This document shows, in pieces, positions 25,937 through 35,086 of a stretch of DNA of 64,000 nt. The DNA is taken from NCBI GenBank assembly GCA_015067435.1, contig SVMM01000017.1, positions 1-64,000 on the forward strand. Reading direction: 5' to 3'. The notes under the pieces are model-generated. The model was not told where the DNA came from, did no database searches, and worked only from the letters and a program-made list of their open reading frames with translations. Each line of letters opens with the position of its first letter. Position 1 is the first letter of the stretch. A program made the translations under genes and the position numbers. The stretch is from Oscillospiraceae bacterium. Its GTDB lineage: Bacteria > Bacillota > Clostridia > Oscillospirales > Oscillospiraceae.

Positions 25937-28459
25937 TCAGACTCCTCCGGCCGCTTCCGCGGGTTCGTCCGCGGGCTCTTCCGCAGCTTCCTCCGCGGGC
26001 TCCTCCGGCAGGATCGCCGCCTGGAACAGCGGCTCAAAGATGTCCTCGTGCCAGCCGAAGGTGCGGGAGACCCATCCGCCGGTCATCTGGTTGAACGCGT
26101 TCGCCTCGCGCGAGAAATCAGCCAGCGCGGAGACCAGCGATTCGCGTGCAAGCGCCTGATTGTTCATCGCCTGATACCACGCTTCCTTCGTCCCGCTTCC
26201 CGTGGCGTACTCGCCCGCGGCGCGCTGGACGCTTTGCTCCGCCGCCTGATACTGCGCCAGGCACACCTCCACCGCGCTGTGCGCGTCGGTCAGATCCAGC
26301 AGCGCCGTCTTGACCGCCGTCTCCGTTTCCTCCGCGGTTCTCCCGCTCTGTCCCGTCGCCTGCGCATAGGCGGCGGCGACAAGGGACAGCTCGCCGATCT
26401 TCTGCTTCGACGGGTCGAAGTTGATGAGCATATCGTCCAGCGCGTAGTCCGACAGCTTCTCGGCTCCGACGTCCTGTGCGCGCAGCTCCGCGCGCTTGAT
26501 GGCGGTCGTGCACGCGTCGATCTGGTTCGCAAGACTCAGCTGCAGCGCCTCCAGCGCGGCAACCGCCTCGGCGGAGCCCTTGCCCTTGCCGAGCGCGTCG
26601 TTGGCGTCCGCGAGCATCACGCCCACGCGCTCCAGATTCTCCTCCAGCGCGCTCTTGCGCTCCATCTGCGCCCAGCAGTCCAGCATTGCGTCCGCCAGCG
26701 TGACCGCCTGTGCCGCGTCCTCGCATTTCGCGAACGCCTTGTCAGGCGATTTGCCGCCGGAGGAAGCGCCCGCGCCGCCGGAGGAAGCGCCCGCCGTATC
26801 GTCCATCAGATCCAGCGCGCCGAGCAGCCCCTCGATCCGGCTGTCCGAGACGTTCACGGCATCCGAGCCGGGCGCGGCGGGCGTATTCTCCATCTTGCTC
26901 CACGCCACAAGCAGCGCTTCGGTGCGCGCCTCGTCCCCATAGAGCACGGTGATGCGCCGTCCGTTCGCGATCGCGTCCTCGGAGGCGTAAGTCCCGCTTC
27001 TGAGGTTCACGCCGTTCTGCTGCGTATAGTTCGTCGTGCCCTTGTTTGCCATCATGCCGTCCGGCCAGGCGATCGGCGTGGTGTAGTCCATGCCCGGCAG
27101 GAGCGTCACCCACTCGGCGCCTTCGGGCTGCGTGAGATAGAGCTTATGCACCATGGACTCCCGGTCCTCCGTCTGGAAGGTGCACTGCGCCGCAAGGCCA
27201 AGCTCCGTGGCGGTGAGCTGGAACACGCCCGATGCGTCGTCGGTGCGCACGTTTCCGTCGCCAAGCACGGTGCGCAGCTCCTCGGTCGTCATCTCCAGCA
27301 GCTTGCCGCCGTCGACGGTTCCGCCGAGGAACGGCCCCTCGTAGATGGTCTTGCCCGCCTTGTTGAAAAGCGCGCCGAAGCCGGCCGGCATCCCGTCCGT
27401 CCATTCGCCCTGATAGTAGAGGATACCGTTCTTCTTCCACGTCACGGTGCCCTCCGGCGTGCCCTCGGCAAACGTCGCCGTCAGCTGGCCGCCGTCGCTG
27501 AAGAATTCCGTGCCCGCGCCGTTGTACTTGCCCTCGGTGAACTCACCCTCGTAGGCCTTGCGCCCGTCGGTACCGTAGGCGATACCCATGCCGTCCGGAA
27601 GGCCCGCGAGGAACTGCCCCTGATAGGACATCCTGCCGGAGCCGTAGTAGGAGATGCCGTTCCCCTCTTCGCTTCCGGCGCGGAAGTCGCCGTCGTAAGA
27701 CAGTGTCCCGTCCTTGTAGAGCTTGCCGCGCCCGTCGTGGACGTCCTCCAGAAACTGTCCCTCGTAGACAATGACGCCGTTCTGATACTCCGTGCCGCTG
27801 CCGGAGCGAAGTCCTCCGGAGAACTGCCCCTCGTAGGTCAGCAGCCCGTCCTCATAAAGGCGTCCCCGCCCCTCATAGCGTCCGTCGGTGAACTGGCCCT
27901 CGTAGGCGAGGATGCCGTCGGCGTACTCCGTGCCGTTGCCGGAGCGGATGCCGTCGCGGAACTGCCCCTCATAGAGAAGGATGCCGCTCTCGTCATACTG
28001 CTTGCCCTCTCCCTGCAAAACGCCGTCTTCGAGGCGTCCCGAAAAGAGCGGAACCTTTTTCTTCTCGTCGGAGAACACGATCACGCGGCCGCTCCAATCC
28101 GCCACGCGCTTGTCCTTTTCATAAAACTTCGCCGTGAGGAAGTGGCTGAGCACAAAGGGCCACACAATGAAGTAGAAGATCACGCCCATTGCGACCAGCG
28201 TCATCAGGATCTTGATGATCAGCGCCTTGGAGATGTACAATCGGCCGGTTTCCACATAGTCTTCCCGGCTGGTGGGCTTCTGCGCGGCGGAGACGACGCC
28301 CTGCAAAGAGGACGACGCCGCCTTTGTCGCGTGCCGCGAGAAGTTGGTCAGTCTGCGGATGCGCGATCCGATCGCCACGACCCTTCTGGCAAGGAAGGCG
28401 CGGAACGTCCGGAAGAATACGCCCACCGATCTGGTCAATTGATAGAAAAAGTAATTCAC
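25937..28459 (-). CDS. MORN-repeat membrane protein in the CIS run
   Basis: This 840-residue protein has a basic amphipathic N-terminus (about 1-75), one membrane helix (about 78-103, with LMTLVAMGVIFYFIVWPFVL), then about ten MORN-type repeats (about 130-360, units like YEGQFRDGIRSGNGTEY and YEGQFTDGRYEGRGRLY). A beta-rich stretch follows, then a helical C-terminal half rich in Ala, Glu and Gln, ending in an acidic EEPAEEAAEEP tail. The positive-inside rule puts the MORN part outside. The start is GTG 28459 with GGAGGAG six bases upstream. MORN proteins often organise membranes or scaffolds. As it lies directly before DUF4255 in the same run, it is a good candidate for a membrane anchor or exit port for the particle. 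Confidence 0.8.
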   Translation of the reverse strand: MNYFFYQLTRSVGVFFRTFRAFLARRVVAIGSRIRRLTNFSRHATKAASSSLQGVVSAAQKPTSREDYVETGRLYISKALIIKILMTLVAMGVIFYFIVWPFVLSHFLTAKFYEKDKRVADWSGRVIVFSDEKKKVPLFSGRLEDGVLQGEGKQYDESGILLYEGQFRDGIRSGNGTEYADGILAYEGQFTDGRYEGRGRLYEDGLLTYEGQFSGGLRSGSGTEYQNGVIVYEGQFLEDVHDGRGKLYKDGTLSYDGDFRAGSEEGNGISYYGSGRMSYQGQFLAGLPDGMGIAYGTDGRKAYEGEFTEGKYNGAGTEFFSDGGQLTATFAEGTPEGTVTWKKNGILYYQGEWTDGMPAGFGALFNKAGKTIYEGPFLGGTVDGGKLLEMTTEELRTVLGDGNVRTDDASGVFQLTATELGLAAQCTFQTEDRESMVHKLYLTQPEGAEWVTLLPGMDYTTPIAWPDGMMANKGTTNYTQQNGVNLRSGTYASEDAIANGRRITVLYGDEARTEALLVAWSKMENTPAAPGSDAVNVSDSRIEGLLGALDLMDDTAGASSGGAGASSGGKSPDKAFAKCEDAAQAVTLADAMLDCWAQMERKSALEENLERVGVMLADANDALGKGKGSAEAVAALEALQLSLANQIDACTTAIKRAELRAQDVGAEKLSDYALDDMLINFDPSKQKIGELSLVAAAYAQATGQSGRTAEETETAVKTALLDLTDAHSAVEVCLAQYQAAEQSVQRAAGEYATGSGTKEAWYQAMNNQALARESLVSALADFSREANAFNQMTGGWVSRTFGWHEDIFEPLFQAAILPEEPAEEAAEEPADEPAEAAGGV

Positions 28460-28489
28460 CGTGAACTCCTCCCCGGAGAAGAGTTTGTG

Positions 28490-28840
28490 TTACCGAAGCC
28501 GGAGCATCCCGCTTCGCATCAGCGCCACCGCCAGCAGCACCACGATACAGGCGACGGCTGCGTAGGTCAGGATCTTGCGGATGCGCTTCTTTTCATAGTC
28601 CTCCGCGGTATAGTAGGGCTGCACCGGCGAGCGGCGCACATAGCCGTCCTCATATTGCGTGGGGACGTCCGTTTCCGGAATGCCGTCCGGCTCCTCACCG
28701 GGCTCCTCCGCGCTGCTCTGGGCAAGCTCCGCCGCCTTGCGGATCAGGCTGCCCTTGCCGACGGCCGCGCCGCCCTTGTCCATGGGACGCGCGCCGTCCG
28801 TGTCCTGCTCGCGCAGGCGGAGCAATTCCTCCAATGCCAT
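28490..28840 (-). CDS. Small tail-anchored membrane protein
   Basis: This 116-residue protein has a charged, acidic, probably disordered cytoplasmic region (EEPGEEPDGIPETDVPTQ) and one C-terminal membrane helix (about 92-110, ILTYAAVACIVVLLAVALM), ending in a short basic tail. It starts three bases after the cyclase-like gene stop, and the MORN gene follows 30 bases later. The family is not recognised. Its position between two membrane proteins suggests it belongs to the same membrane assembly. Confidence 0.7.
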   Translation of the reverse strand: MALEELLRLREQDTDGARPMDKGGAAVGKGSLIRKAAELAQSSAEEPGEEPDGIPETDVPTQYEDGYVRRSPVQPYYTAEDYEKKRIRKILTYAAVACIVVLLAVALMRSGMLRLR

Positions 28841-28843
28841 GGC

Positions 28844-31429
28844 TCAGATCCCCTTTCCGCCCGCGCCGTCCACGTTCAGCACGCAGTGCAGCGACGGGTC
28901 GTGCTCCAGACGGTCCGCCAGATACAGATAGTACCGCGCCCCGCCGTCGAACGGGTAGTTGTGGGCAAGCTGCAGGAACATGTGCTTCGCGCCCGCCGTA
29001 TCGCCGGCGTACAGGTCGTAGACGCCCTGCGAGAAGTCGCGCATGGACGCAGCCTTGCCGCGGCGGATGTTGAACTCGTCGCCGTCAAAGACCTCGTACA
29101 CCCGCACGCTCTGGCTGCCGACGACGCACTTGCCCATGTAGCGGCTGCCGTAATCCTGTTTTTCGGAAATGATGGCCTCGGTGCAGAGGATACCCGCCTC
29201 CAGACGGTTGCAAAGCCCCATCAGCTCCCGGACCACCGAGAGGCTGGACGAGATCGTCGTCGGCTCCATCTGGGAGCTGTCGCCGACGATGCCCAGCATC
29301 ACGTTGCCCACGTCGAGCGCGATGCGCAGCGTCACGGCGGGCAGCCGCTTCTGCGTGCGCAGCTCGTTGAGGGAAAGCACCTCCTGCTGGATCGCCACCG
29401 CCGTGCTGATGACCTCGCCGCCCTCCTCCATGACGACGTCGAAGCCGTCGTAGGAGAAGTGGAACACGGTGCCGCCCTTGCGCGCCACGATGGACGCGGT
29501 GCGCTCGATCACCTCGTTGACGCTGTCAAACAGCAGGCGCGAATTCTCCGTATTGGTGTAAACATGCTCCGGGAACGTGAACCAGACGGTCATGACCGCC
29601 ATTCGCCGCGCGGCGAATGTGCTCTTGTCGACTTCCCGGATGGACTGCTTGCCCAGAAGCGCCAGGACCTTCTCCGGCACGAACCGGCGGTAGGAGTGCT
29701 CCAGGCTCACGCGGGACTCCTCCTGCTCACGCAGCGAGATGCCGAGAGAGTTGACGATGCTCGCCATACTCTCCAGCTCGTCGCCCGTGTGCAGGTTGAG
29801 CCGTCTGCCCGCGCCGCCCTGAGAGATACGCTCCATTTCCTCGGAAAGGCGCCTGACGTCGCCGCTGATGGAAATGAGGATCAGCAGCGCAGCGGCGACC
29901 ACGATGGCAAAGCCGCAGAACACCAGTTTTTTCAGAAGTGTGCCGTCCGAACGCATGGCGTTCTCCACGCGGATCGACAAAACAGACTCATCTCCGCAGA
30001 CATAGCGGAAAACGCCGTTCTCCAGCGTGCACGCGGAGCCCTTGTGATGCGCCTCCTGCGCCAGAGCGGGGCTGAAGCCCGACAGCGTCTCGGCGCGCCG
30101 TCCGTCCGTGCGCACCCAGGTGTCCGCGTCGTAGCGTGCGACGACCACGCGCACATTGCGGAAGCCCTCCGCGTCCGTGCCCTCCAGCGTCTTGCTCAAC
30201 TCGGTCACGAGGCCCGGCTCGTTGATCCGCTTGTCCGCGCGAGCCGCGCGCAGCACGGCCTCCACGACCTCGCGGTTCTCCCGCAGGGAGGCGTCCCGGA
30301 TCGCGGGGCTGAGATAGAAGATCGTCAGCAGGGCAAAGCACAGCAGCGCCGCCATGGCGAGCGCGCCGCCGCGGAACACGGCGAGCGACGCGTAGCCGTT
30401 GCGCAGTCCGCAGAGCAATAACCACAACAGCGCGGCCGCCGCAATTGCGAACGCCGCGTATTTTACGATCGTCATGATGGCCTGAGATCTCGTCGCGCCA
30501 AGAAGGCCCGTGATCTCTCGGCTGCCCTGGGCGTCCGTCTCGATGAGCACGGAGCCGTCGAGCAGCAGAAGGGCGCGCTCGTCTCTGGTGAGCGCGGCGG
30601 AGGTCAGAGTACGCGTGTATCCCTTTGCCTCGGTGTCGAAGCGGAACATCCGCTGCGACACGCTGCCGCCCGCGTCCAGGAAACAAACGTCGAGAGTAGC
30701 CGTATTTATATAATACCAACCTCCGCGGCCTCTCGTCAAGCCCATAAGCGCCTGATCTTTGACCAGGCTGTCCAGATTCTGCCCGTTGAGCAGCAGATAG
30801 CCGGTGCCGCCGGCGATCGTCGCGCCGTCCGACGTGGTGAGCACGGACAGCGTCCGTCCGCCGTCGCAGGTCGACTTGCCGTTGGGCTCCACGCCGCCCT
30901 GCTCCCGGCAGAGATAGCGCTCCAGTGTGTTGCCCGTGCGCACGGCGAAGTACACGACGCCCTCGTCACAGGCAAATTCGGACACCGCCGTCTTGCCGAC
31001 GCGCTCCTCAAAGGAGTCGCCGGCGCAGGAGACCTCCAGCAGGCGCTCCGCGTTCTCCGCCGCGCCCACACGGAAAAGATAGAGCGTTTCCGCGTTCTTG
31101 CCGTAGATGCCCAGAACGGCGACGCCGTCGCGCAGCGGTACCACGCGCGCGACCGTCCCGCCCGCAAGCTCGTCCGGAAGCTCCGTCGTGAGCGTGGAGA
31201 GCGCGGTGCCGTCCTGCTTGAAGAAATTCACCGCCAGCGCGCCGTCATTCCAGCCGGCGACCGCCGACACGTCACCCGGCCCCGCGCCGACCGCCTGCCA
31301 GCTTCCGCTTCCGGCGCCCCGCAGGGTGTTCCAGCTCTCTGTCAGCGGTCCCTGCGCCGCAAGCAGGATCGCGCTGGCGGAAAGCAGCAGCATCACAAGG
31401 AAAAACAACCAATTCCGTCTGACGTTCAT
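28844..31429 (-). CDS. Propeller / sensor / HAMP protein with degenerate class III cyclase domain
   Basis: This 861-residue protein has a membrane helix (7-25), a propeller-like ectodomain (about 30-310), two helices (319-340, 354-374), a second ectodomain (about 375-498), a helix (500-522), HAMP (523-570) and a class III adenylate/guanylate cyclase homology domain (about 605-780). RFVPEKVLALLGK (582-594) is the typical entry signature, and a short helical tail follows. The first metal-binding Asp of the cyclase fold is missing: the usual FSDIRGFT strand reads VWFTFPE (615-621). The second Asp may survive in SYDGFD. Nucleotide cyclase activity is therefore doubtful. The start overlaps the previous stop (TGATG), with GGGGAGG upstream. 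Its receptor plan matches the MFS fusion at 17195. Confidence 0.78.
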   Translation of the reverse strand: MNVRRNWLFFLVMLLLSASAILLAAQGPLTESWNTLRGAGSGSWQAVGAGPGDVSAVAGWNDGALAVNFFKQDGTALSTLTTELPDELAGGTVARVVPLRDGVAVLGIYGKNAETLYLFRVGAAENAERLLEVSCAGDSFEERVGKTAVSEFACDEGVVYFAVRTGNTLERYLCREQGGVEPNGKSTCDGGRTLSVLTTSDGATIAGGTGYLLLNGQNLDSLVKDQALMGLTRGRGGWYYINTATLDVCFLDAGGSVSQRMFRFDTEAKGYTRTLTSAALTRDERALLLLDGSVLIETDAQGSREITGLLGATRSQAIMTIVKYAAFAIAAAALLWLLLCGLRNGYASLAVFRGGALAMAALLCFALLTIFYLSPAIRDASLRENREVVEAVLRAARADKRINEPGLVTELSKTLEGTDAEGFRNVRVVVARYDADTWVRTDGRRAETLSGFSPALAQEAHHKGSACTLENGVFRYVCGDESVLSIRVENAMRSDGTLLKKLVFCGFAIVVAAALLILISISGDVRRLSEEMERISQGGAGRRLNLHTGDELESMASIVNSLGISLREQEESRVSLEHSYRRFVPEKVLALLGKQSIREVDKSTFAARRMAVMTVWFTFPEHVYTNTENSRLLFDSVNEVIERTASIVARKGGTVFHFSYDGFDVVMEEGGEVISTAVAIQQEVLSLNELRTQKRLPAVTLRIALDVGNVMLGIVGDSSQMEPTTISSSLSVVRELMGLCNRLEAGILCTEAIISEKQDYGSRYMGKCVVGSQSVRVYEVFDGDEFNIRRGKAASMRDFSQGVYDLYAGDTAGAKHMFLQLAHNYPFDGGARYYLYLADRLEHDPSLHCVLNVDGAGGKGI

Positions 31430-32163
31430 CAACGACCTCCCCGACTCGCCGCACGGCGGATCGCGCGTCCCAGCAGGATGAAGCCCCGCCGGATCACGCT
31501 CTTTTTCTTAAATTCCTCGCGCTCCTCCCGGATGACCGGCTCCATCTCGCGCCAGTACGCGTACAGCGGCACGATGGAGCGGAACACGCCGCTCTCCAGC
31601 CGGTCGAGAAACTCCCGCTCCGCCTTTCCCGCGCGGATCGTGCGCGGGAGTATCTTCCGGACCTGATCCGTCGTGAGGATCGCAAGCTCGCGCGCGTTCA
31701 TGTCCTCCATCGGCAGGAGCATGTACCGGGACTTCACCCGGTCGCTCGACAGCTCAAAGATGAGGTTGCGCGAGAGCATCGCGGCGCAGCTGACCTCCGG
31801 CGGGAGATTGGCGAGGCTCAGCGCCTGATGGAACACCATCTCGGCATAGCGGAGCCGCTCCTCCCAGCTCCACTCGTCGCCCCGGTAGAAGATCCGGTCG
31901 ATGTTCTCCCCGCGGCAGTCGTCAAAAACCGCCGTCAGGGTGCCGTCCTCCAGAAACATTCCCCGGAACGCGGGGCAATCCACCGCCTGTATCCCGGAGC
32001 AGATGCGCGCATAGCGGTGCAGAAGCTCCCCCTCGAACAGGTTGAGCAGGCATAGGGGCGTCTCGCGCTCGGCGATGTCGACCGCCTCAAGCAGCGCGTA
32101 ATCCGGCTGCGTATATACCACGCGCACGACCTTGTATCGTTCGCGGATCATCAGCGCATCCAT
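31429..32163 (-). CDS. Possible pseudokinase of the CIS run
   Basis: This 244-residue soluble protein begins MIRERYKVVRVVYTQPDYAL, which looks like the first strands of a Ser/Thr-kinase N-lobe. It continues with a hinge-like region, a helix (RLRYAEMVFHQALSLANL) and SCAAMLSRNLIFE, where a catalytic loop HRDLKPxNIL would be. The HRD, lysine and DFG motifs are not present, so if the fold is right it is catalytically dead. The C-terminus is basic. It overlaps the cyclase-like gene (TGATG) and lies 42 bases after the baseplate-associated gene at 32206. The kinase-like fold is a weak inference and needs structure prediction. Confidence 0.5.
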   Translation of the reverse strand: MDALMIRERYKVVRVVYTQPDYALLEAVDIAERETPLCLLNLFEGELLHRYARICSGIQAVDCPAFRGMFLEDGTLTAVFDDCRGENIDRIFYRGDEWSWEERLRYAEMVFHQALSLANLPPEVSCAAMLSRNLIFELSSDRVKSRYMLLPMEDMNARELAILTTDQVRKILPRTIRAGKAEREFLDRLESGVFRSIVPLYAYWREMEPVIREEREEFKKKSVIRRGFILLGRAIRRAASRGGR

Positions 32164-32205
32164 CGCTTTTCTCCCTCTCCTTCCCTGCCGCGGCGGCGGC
32201 GCGAA

Positions 32206-33996
32206 TTACTCGACGATCACGAACGCGCTCGCGGTCACGCTCTCGTCCGTGTTGCTGATCGCAACGATCTCGTAGGTTCCCGGCAGCTCCGGCGCCTGAT
32301 AGATGCCGTTGTGGTCGATGACGCCGCCGTTTTCCTCCTTGACGACCCAGCGCACGCTCTTGTCCTCGCTGCCCGTGACCTCCGCCTGGAAGCGGATCGT
32401 ACCGCGGACCGCAACGTGCGAAAACTCCGGTGTGACGGAGATGCCGACTTTGCGCTGCGCCATGATGCGGTTGGTGTCGCGCTCCGGCTTCTGCGCGAAG
32501 TAGTGCACCGTCAGGCGGTTGCCCTCCACCATGTCGTGCAGCCACAAGCCGATGCGCATGGTGCCCCGGCGCGGATACACCACGGCGGCGGCCTCGACCC
32601 AGGGCACGCCCATGGGCACGTTCTTGGTCTTGCTTCTGACGAAGATCTCGCTGTTGCCGAAGCACAGCGTCGTCTCGTCGCCCGCGCCGTGGTCGGCGAA
32701 CTCAATGCTCAGCCGCACATCCACGGTGCCCGGCCCGAGGCCGTGCGGGATCTCCTCGGAGTAGATCTTGCTGTTCACGCGCACGCCGCTCGGCAGCGTC
32801 AGGTCGACCGTGCCGTGGCTCACCGCGTAGTCGTACTGCTCCGGTGACGGGATGCCGAAATCAAAATGCAGCGCGCCCGTGGAGGGCTGATAGTTCGCCT
32901 TCACGTCCGGCTTCTGCCAATATTCGAGCGTGCGGACGGACGAGGTCACGGTCCGAGGCCCGTTGTCGCCGGAGGCGCCGCCCTCCTGCGTGATGCGCTG
33001 GCCGAAAGGCAGGTTCGTCACGGAGACGATGAACATGCTCCCCGCTGTGTGCAGCAGCTCCAGCTTGGCGAGGTAGATGGGGATGTCGCGCCCCTTGAGC
33101 CTGCGGTCCAGATTGTCGATCAGGCGGTTCCGCTCGGCAAGCTGGAAGATATCGCGGCAGAGGAAGCACTTCGCGTCGACCTCGACGTAGTTCTTGTAGC
33201 GGTGGCTGCCCAGCTCCAGATCGATCTCGCCGCCGGAGGGCAGGAACGGGCTTTGCAGGTCGCTCATCTGGCGCGCCTTCAGCCGGAAGGGCACCTGATA
33301 GACGCGGCGCTTCTCCTCCGGGCTCTCGCGGAACTCCAGATGGAGGCGTCCGTCGTCGCTGTCCACGAAACCGCTGTCGCCGTTGAGCTGGAAGTAAACC
33401 GGCGGAGTGTTCTCGTTCTTCACCACCAGCAGCTCCGCCGTGAACTCTCTGCCCGCGCAGACCGCCTCCGGCACGGCGAGGATCAGTGACAGCTCGTCGC
33501 TTGAGTAGAGCACGGTGACGTTGTCCTTGCCCGACGCCTCCAGCAGCGCGCGGTACTCCGGCTCCTGCGCGGTGAGGAACAGGTGCGCGCCCTCGCGCGT
33601 GATGTTGCACTGGCGCTGCTGGCCCGACACCGCGCCGACCGCGTTGACCGGCTCCAGATCGGTCTCCTGATAGTCCAGACACAGATAGGCGCTCGCCTTG
33701 CCCTGGATGCTCTCCTGCCCGTCGATCATTTGCAGCTTGCGCAGCAGCGGCTCCTCCACGGCGACCATCCGGCCGAGATAGTCGATGGCCATGCCGCTTT
33801 CGATCAGGAGCGTGGAATCGTCGCTGGCGCTGACGCCGAGGCCGCAGATCACACCCGCGCCGAAGGCGAGCCGGTTCATCAGCTGCGACGAGCGACGCGC
33901 ATAGGTCTGCTCGATCTCGAAGTCCCGAACCGTCAGCAGCTTCCCGTAAAAATAGCGGTTGCGTTCAATCGGGAAAAAATCCGTGTTACCGCTCAT
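32206..33996 (-). CDS. Baseplate-associated CIS structural protein with Ig-like C-terminus
   Basis: This 596-residue protein opens with FFPIERNRYFYGKLLTVRDF followed by RRSSQLMNRLAFGAGVICGLGV, a combination I associate with unnamed large proteins next to the baseplate genes of eCIS loci. The middle is beta-rich. The last ~80 residues (GISVTPEFSHVAVRGTIRFQ to the end) look like a bacterial Ig-like domain. I start at ATG 33996 with GGAGGAGAAG upstream; an upstream TTG at 34011 is less likely. The start lies inside the preceding gene's 3' end. An external decoration or baseplate periphery role is inferred. It might replace the missing tail fibre. Confidence 0.7.
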   Translation of the reverse strand: MSGNTDFFPIERNRYFYGKLLTVRDFEIEQTYARRSSQLMNRLAFGAGVICGLGVSASDDSTLLIESGMAIDYLGRMVAVEEPLLRKLQMIDGQESIQGKASAYLCLDYQETDLEPVNAVGAVSGQQRQCNITREGAHLFLTAQEPEYRALLEASGKDNVTVLYSSDELSLILAVPEAVCAGREFTAELLVVKNENTPPVYFQLNGDSGFVDSDDGRLHLEFRESPEEKRRVYQVPFRLKARQMSDLQSPFLPSGGEIDLELGSHRYKNYVEVDAKCFLCRDIFQLAERNRLIDNLDRRLKGRDIPIYLAKLELLHTAGSMFIVSVTNLPFGQRITQEGGASGDNGPRTVTSSVRTLEYWQKPDVKANYQPSTGALHFDFGIPSPEQYDYAVSHGTVDLTLPSGVRVNSKIYSEEIPHGLGPGTVDVRLSIEFADHGAGDETTLCFGNSEIFVRSKTKNVPMGVPWVEAAAVVYPRRGTMRIGLWLHDMVEGNRLTVHYFAQKPERDTNRIMAQRKVGISVTPEFSHVAVRGTIRFQAEVTGSEDKSVRWVVKEENGGVIDHNGIYQAPELPGTYEIVAISNTDESVTASAFVIVE

Positions 33997-35086
33997 AGTC
34001 TTCTCCTCCAATCGTTGTATCGTAATGGATGGTCACAGACTCGTCGATGACCGCCGTGACATAGTCGCCGATGCGTGAATTGATGCCGAGATAGGTGTGC
34101 CAGTTGAGCTGGACGCAGGGCTTGAGGAGCACCAGCTCCATCTCCGTCTCCGCTGGGATCAGCTCCTCCATCCGCTCCAAAAACTGTTCCATCTGCCGCT
34201 GCTTGCCAAAGGTGTCCTGCGGCAGCAGCAGGAAGAAACGGTAGGGGTCGTCTCCGTACAACCGCCGGTAGAGCTCCGGGTCCTTGCAGTCCGGATCGTT
34301 CGGATCGACCGCAAAATGCTCGACGATCCACGGCGAAACGCCGGTCAGCCGCTCCACGCTGCGCTTGATCCCCTCCACGGTGTACATCGTCTCGTACTCG
34401 TCGATCGCCCGCGGCAGCCGCTCGCGCAGCTCCTCCTCCGTATCGGAGGGGTCCGTGCGCAGCCAGTTGGCGAGGTAATGCAGCATCTCCGGGTTTGCCC
34501 CGGCGGGGTCCAGCTGCCGCCGCACCCCCTCGATACCGTCCTCCATGTCCTGCATCATGGCGGTGAACACAGAGAGGAAGCGGTAGGTGAAATCCTGCTG
34601 CTGATAGACGGCGGGCAGGTAGTCCGACATATGGTCGCTGTCCGCGAGAACGCTGACGCCGTTGAGACGCGGCTTCTCCGCTCCGCCTCCCGTCAGCACG
34701 ACGGCGAGCCATAGCCAGCGCCCCGTCTCCGAGAGCCAGACGTCGTCGCCCTGCCGCTCCGCGTCACCGAATATCTCACGCACCGTCACCGACGTGCGCG
34801 GCCGGCCGGATAGCGCCTGCCACTCATCCCACACGCGATCATCGGAAGCGCGGGCAAATATTCGCACGCCGGACTCCCGGGGAATATCCGCCGAGAGCTT
34901 TACGCGCCCCCACCGGAAGCCGGCCTCCCTGCTGTCCAGCGGCGGCAGAAAGGCGATCCCCTCAAAGGCACCGTCGCAGAGCTGAAGGCTGTCGTCCTTC
35001 AGCTCCAGCGACCAGTAGACGCCGCCCTTCCATTGCTCGGCGCAGCACAGGTTCCAAAATGACTGGGTCGCACTCAATATGCTCAC
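33986..35086 (-). CDS. Phage tail protein I / TIGR02242-like baseplate protein
   Basis: This 366-residue protein has a beta-rich N-terminal domain and a helical tail-protein domain of the TIGR02242 / P2 gpI type at about residues 150-300. Recognisable stretches are SDYLPAVYQQQDFTYRFLSVF, ANPEMLHYLANWLRTDPSD and EYETMYTVEGIKRSVERLTG. In eCIS this protein is encoded next to the J-type baseplate proteins and lies at the outer baseplate. The start is GTG 35086, whose bases overlap the stop of the upstream gene (GTGA), so translation is coupled. Confidence 0.87.
   Translation of the reverse strand: MSILSATQSFWNLCCAEQWKGGVYWSLELKDDSLQLCDGAFEGIAFLPPLDSREAGFRWGRVKLSADIPRESGVRIFARASDDRVWDEWQALSGRPRTSVTVREIFGDAERQGDDVWLSETGRWLWLAVVLTGGGAEKPRLNGVSVLADSDHMSDYLPAVYQQQDFTYRFLSVFTAMMQDMEDGIEGVRRQLDPAGANPEMLHYLANWLRTDPSDTEEELRERLPRAIDEYETMYTVEGIKRSVERLTGVSPWIVEHFAVDPNDPDCKDPELYRRLYGDDPYRFFLLLPQDTFGKQRQMEQFLERMEELIPAETEMELVLLKPCVQLNWHTYLGINSRIGDYVTAVIDESVTIHYDTTIGGEDYER

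Noticed and set aside
26048-30421. A 1457-codon open frame on the plus strand opposite the MORN and cyclase-like genes
   Set aside because: It is a GC-rich antisense shadow: low-complexity R/H/L/A-rich protein, no ribosome site, and the minus-strand genes have clear domains.
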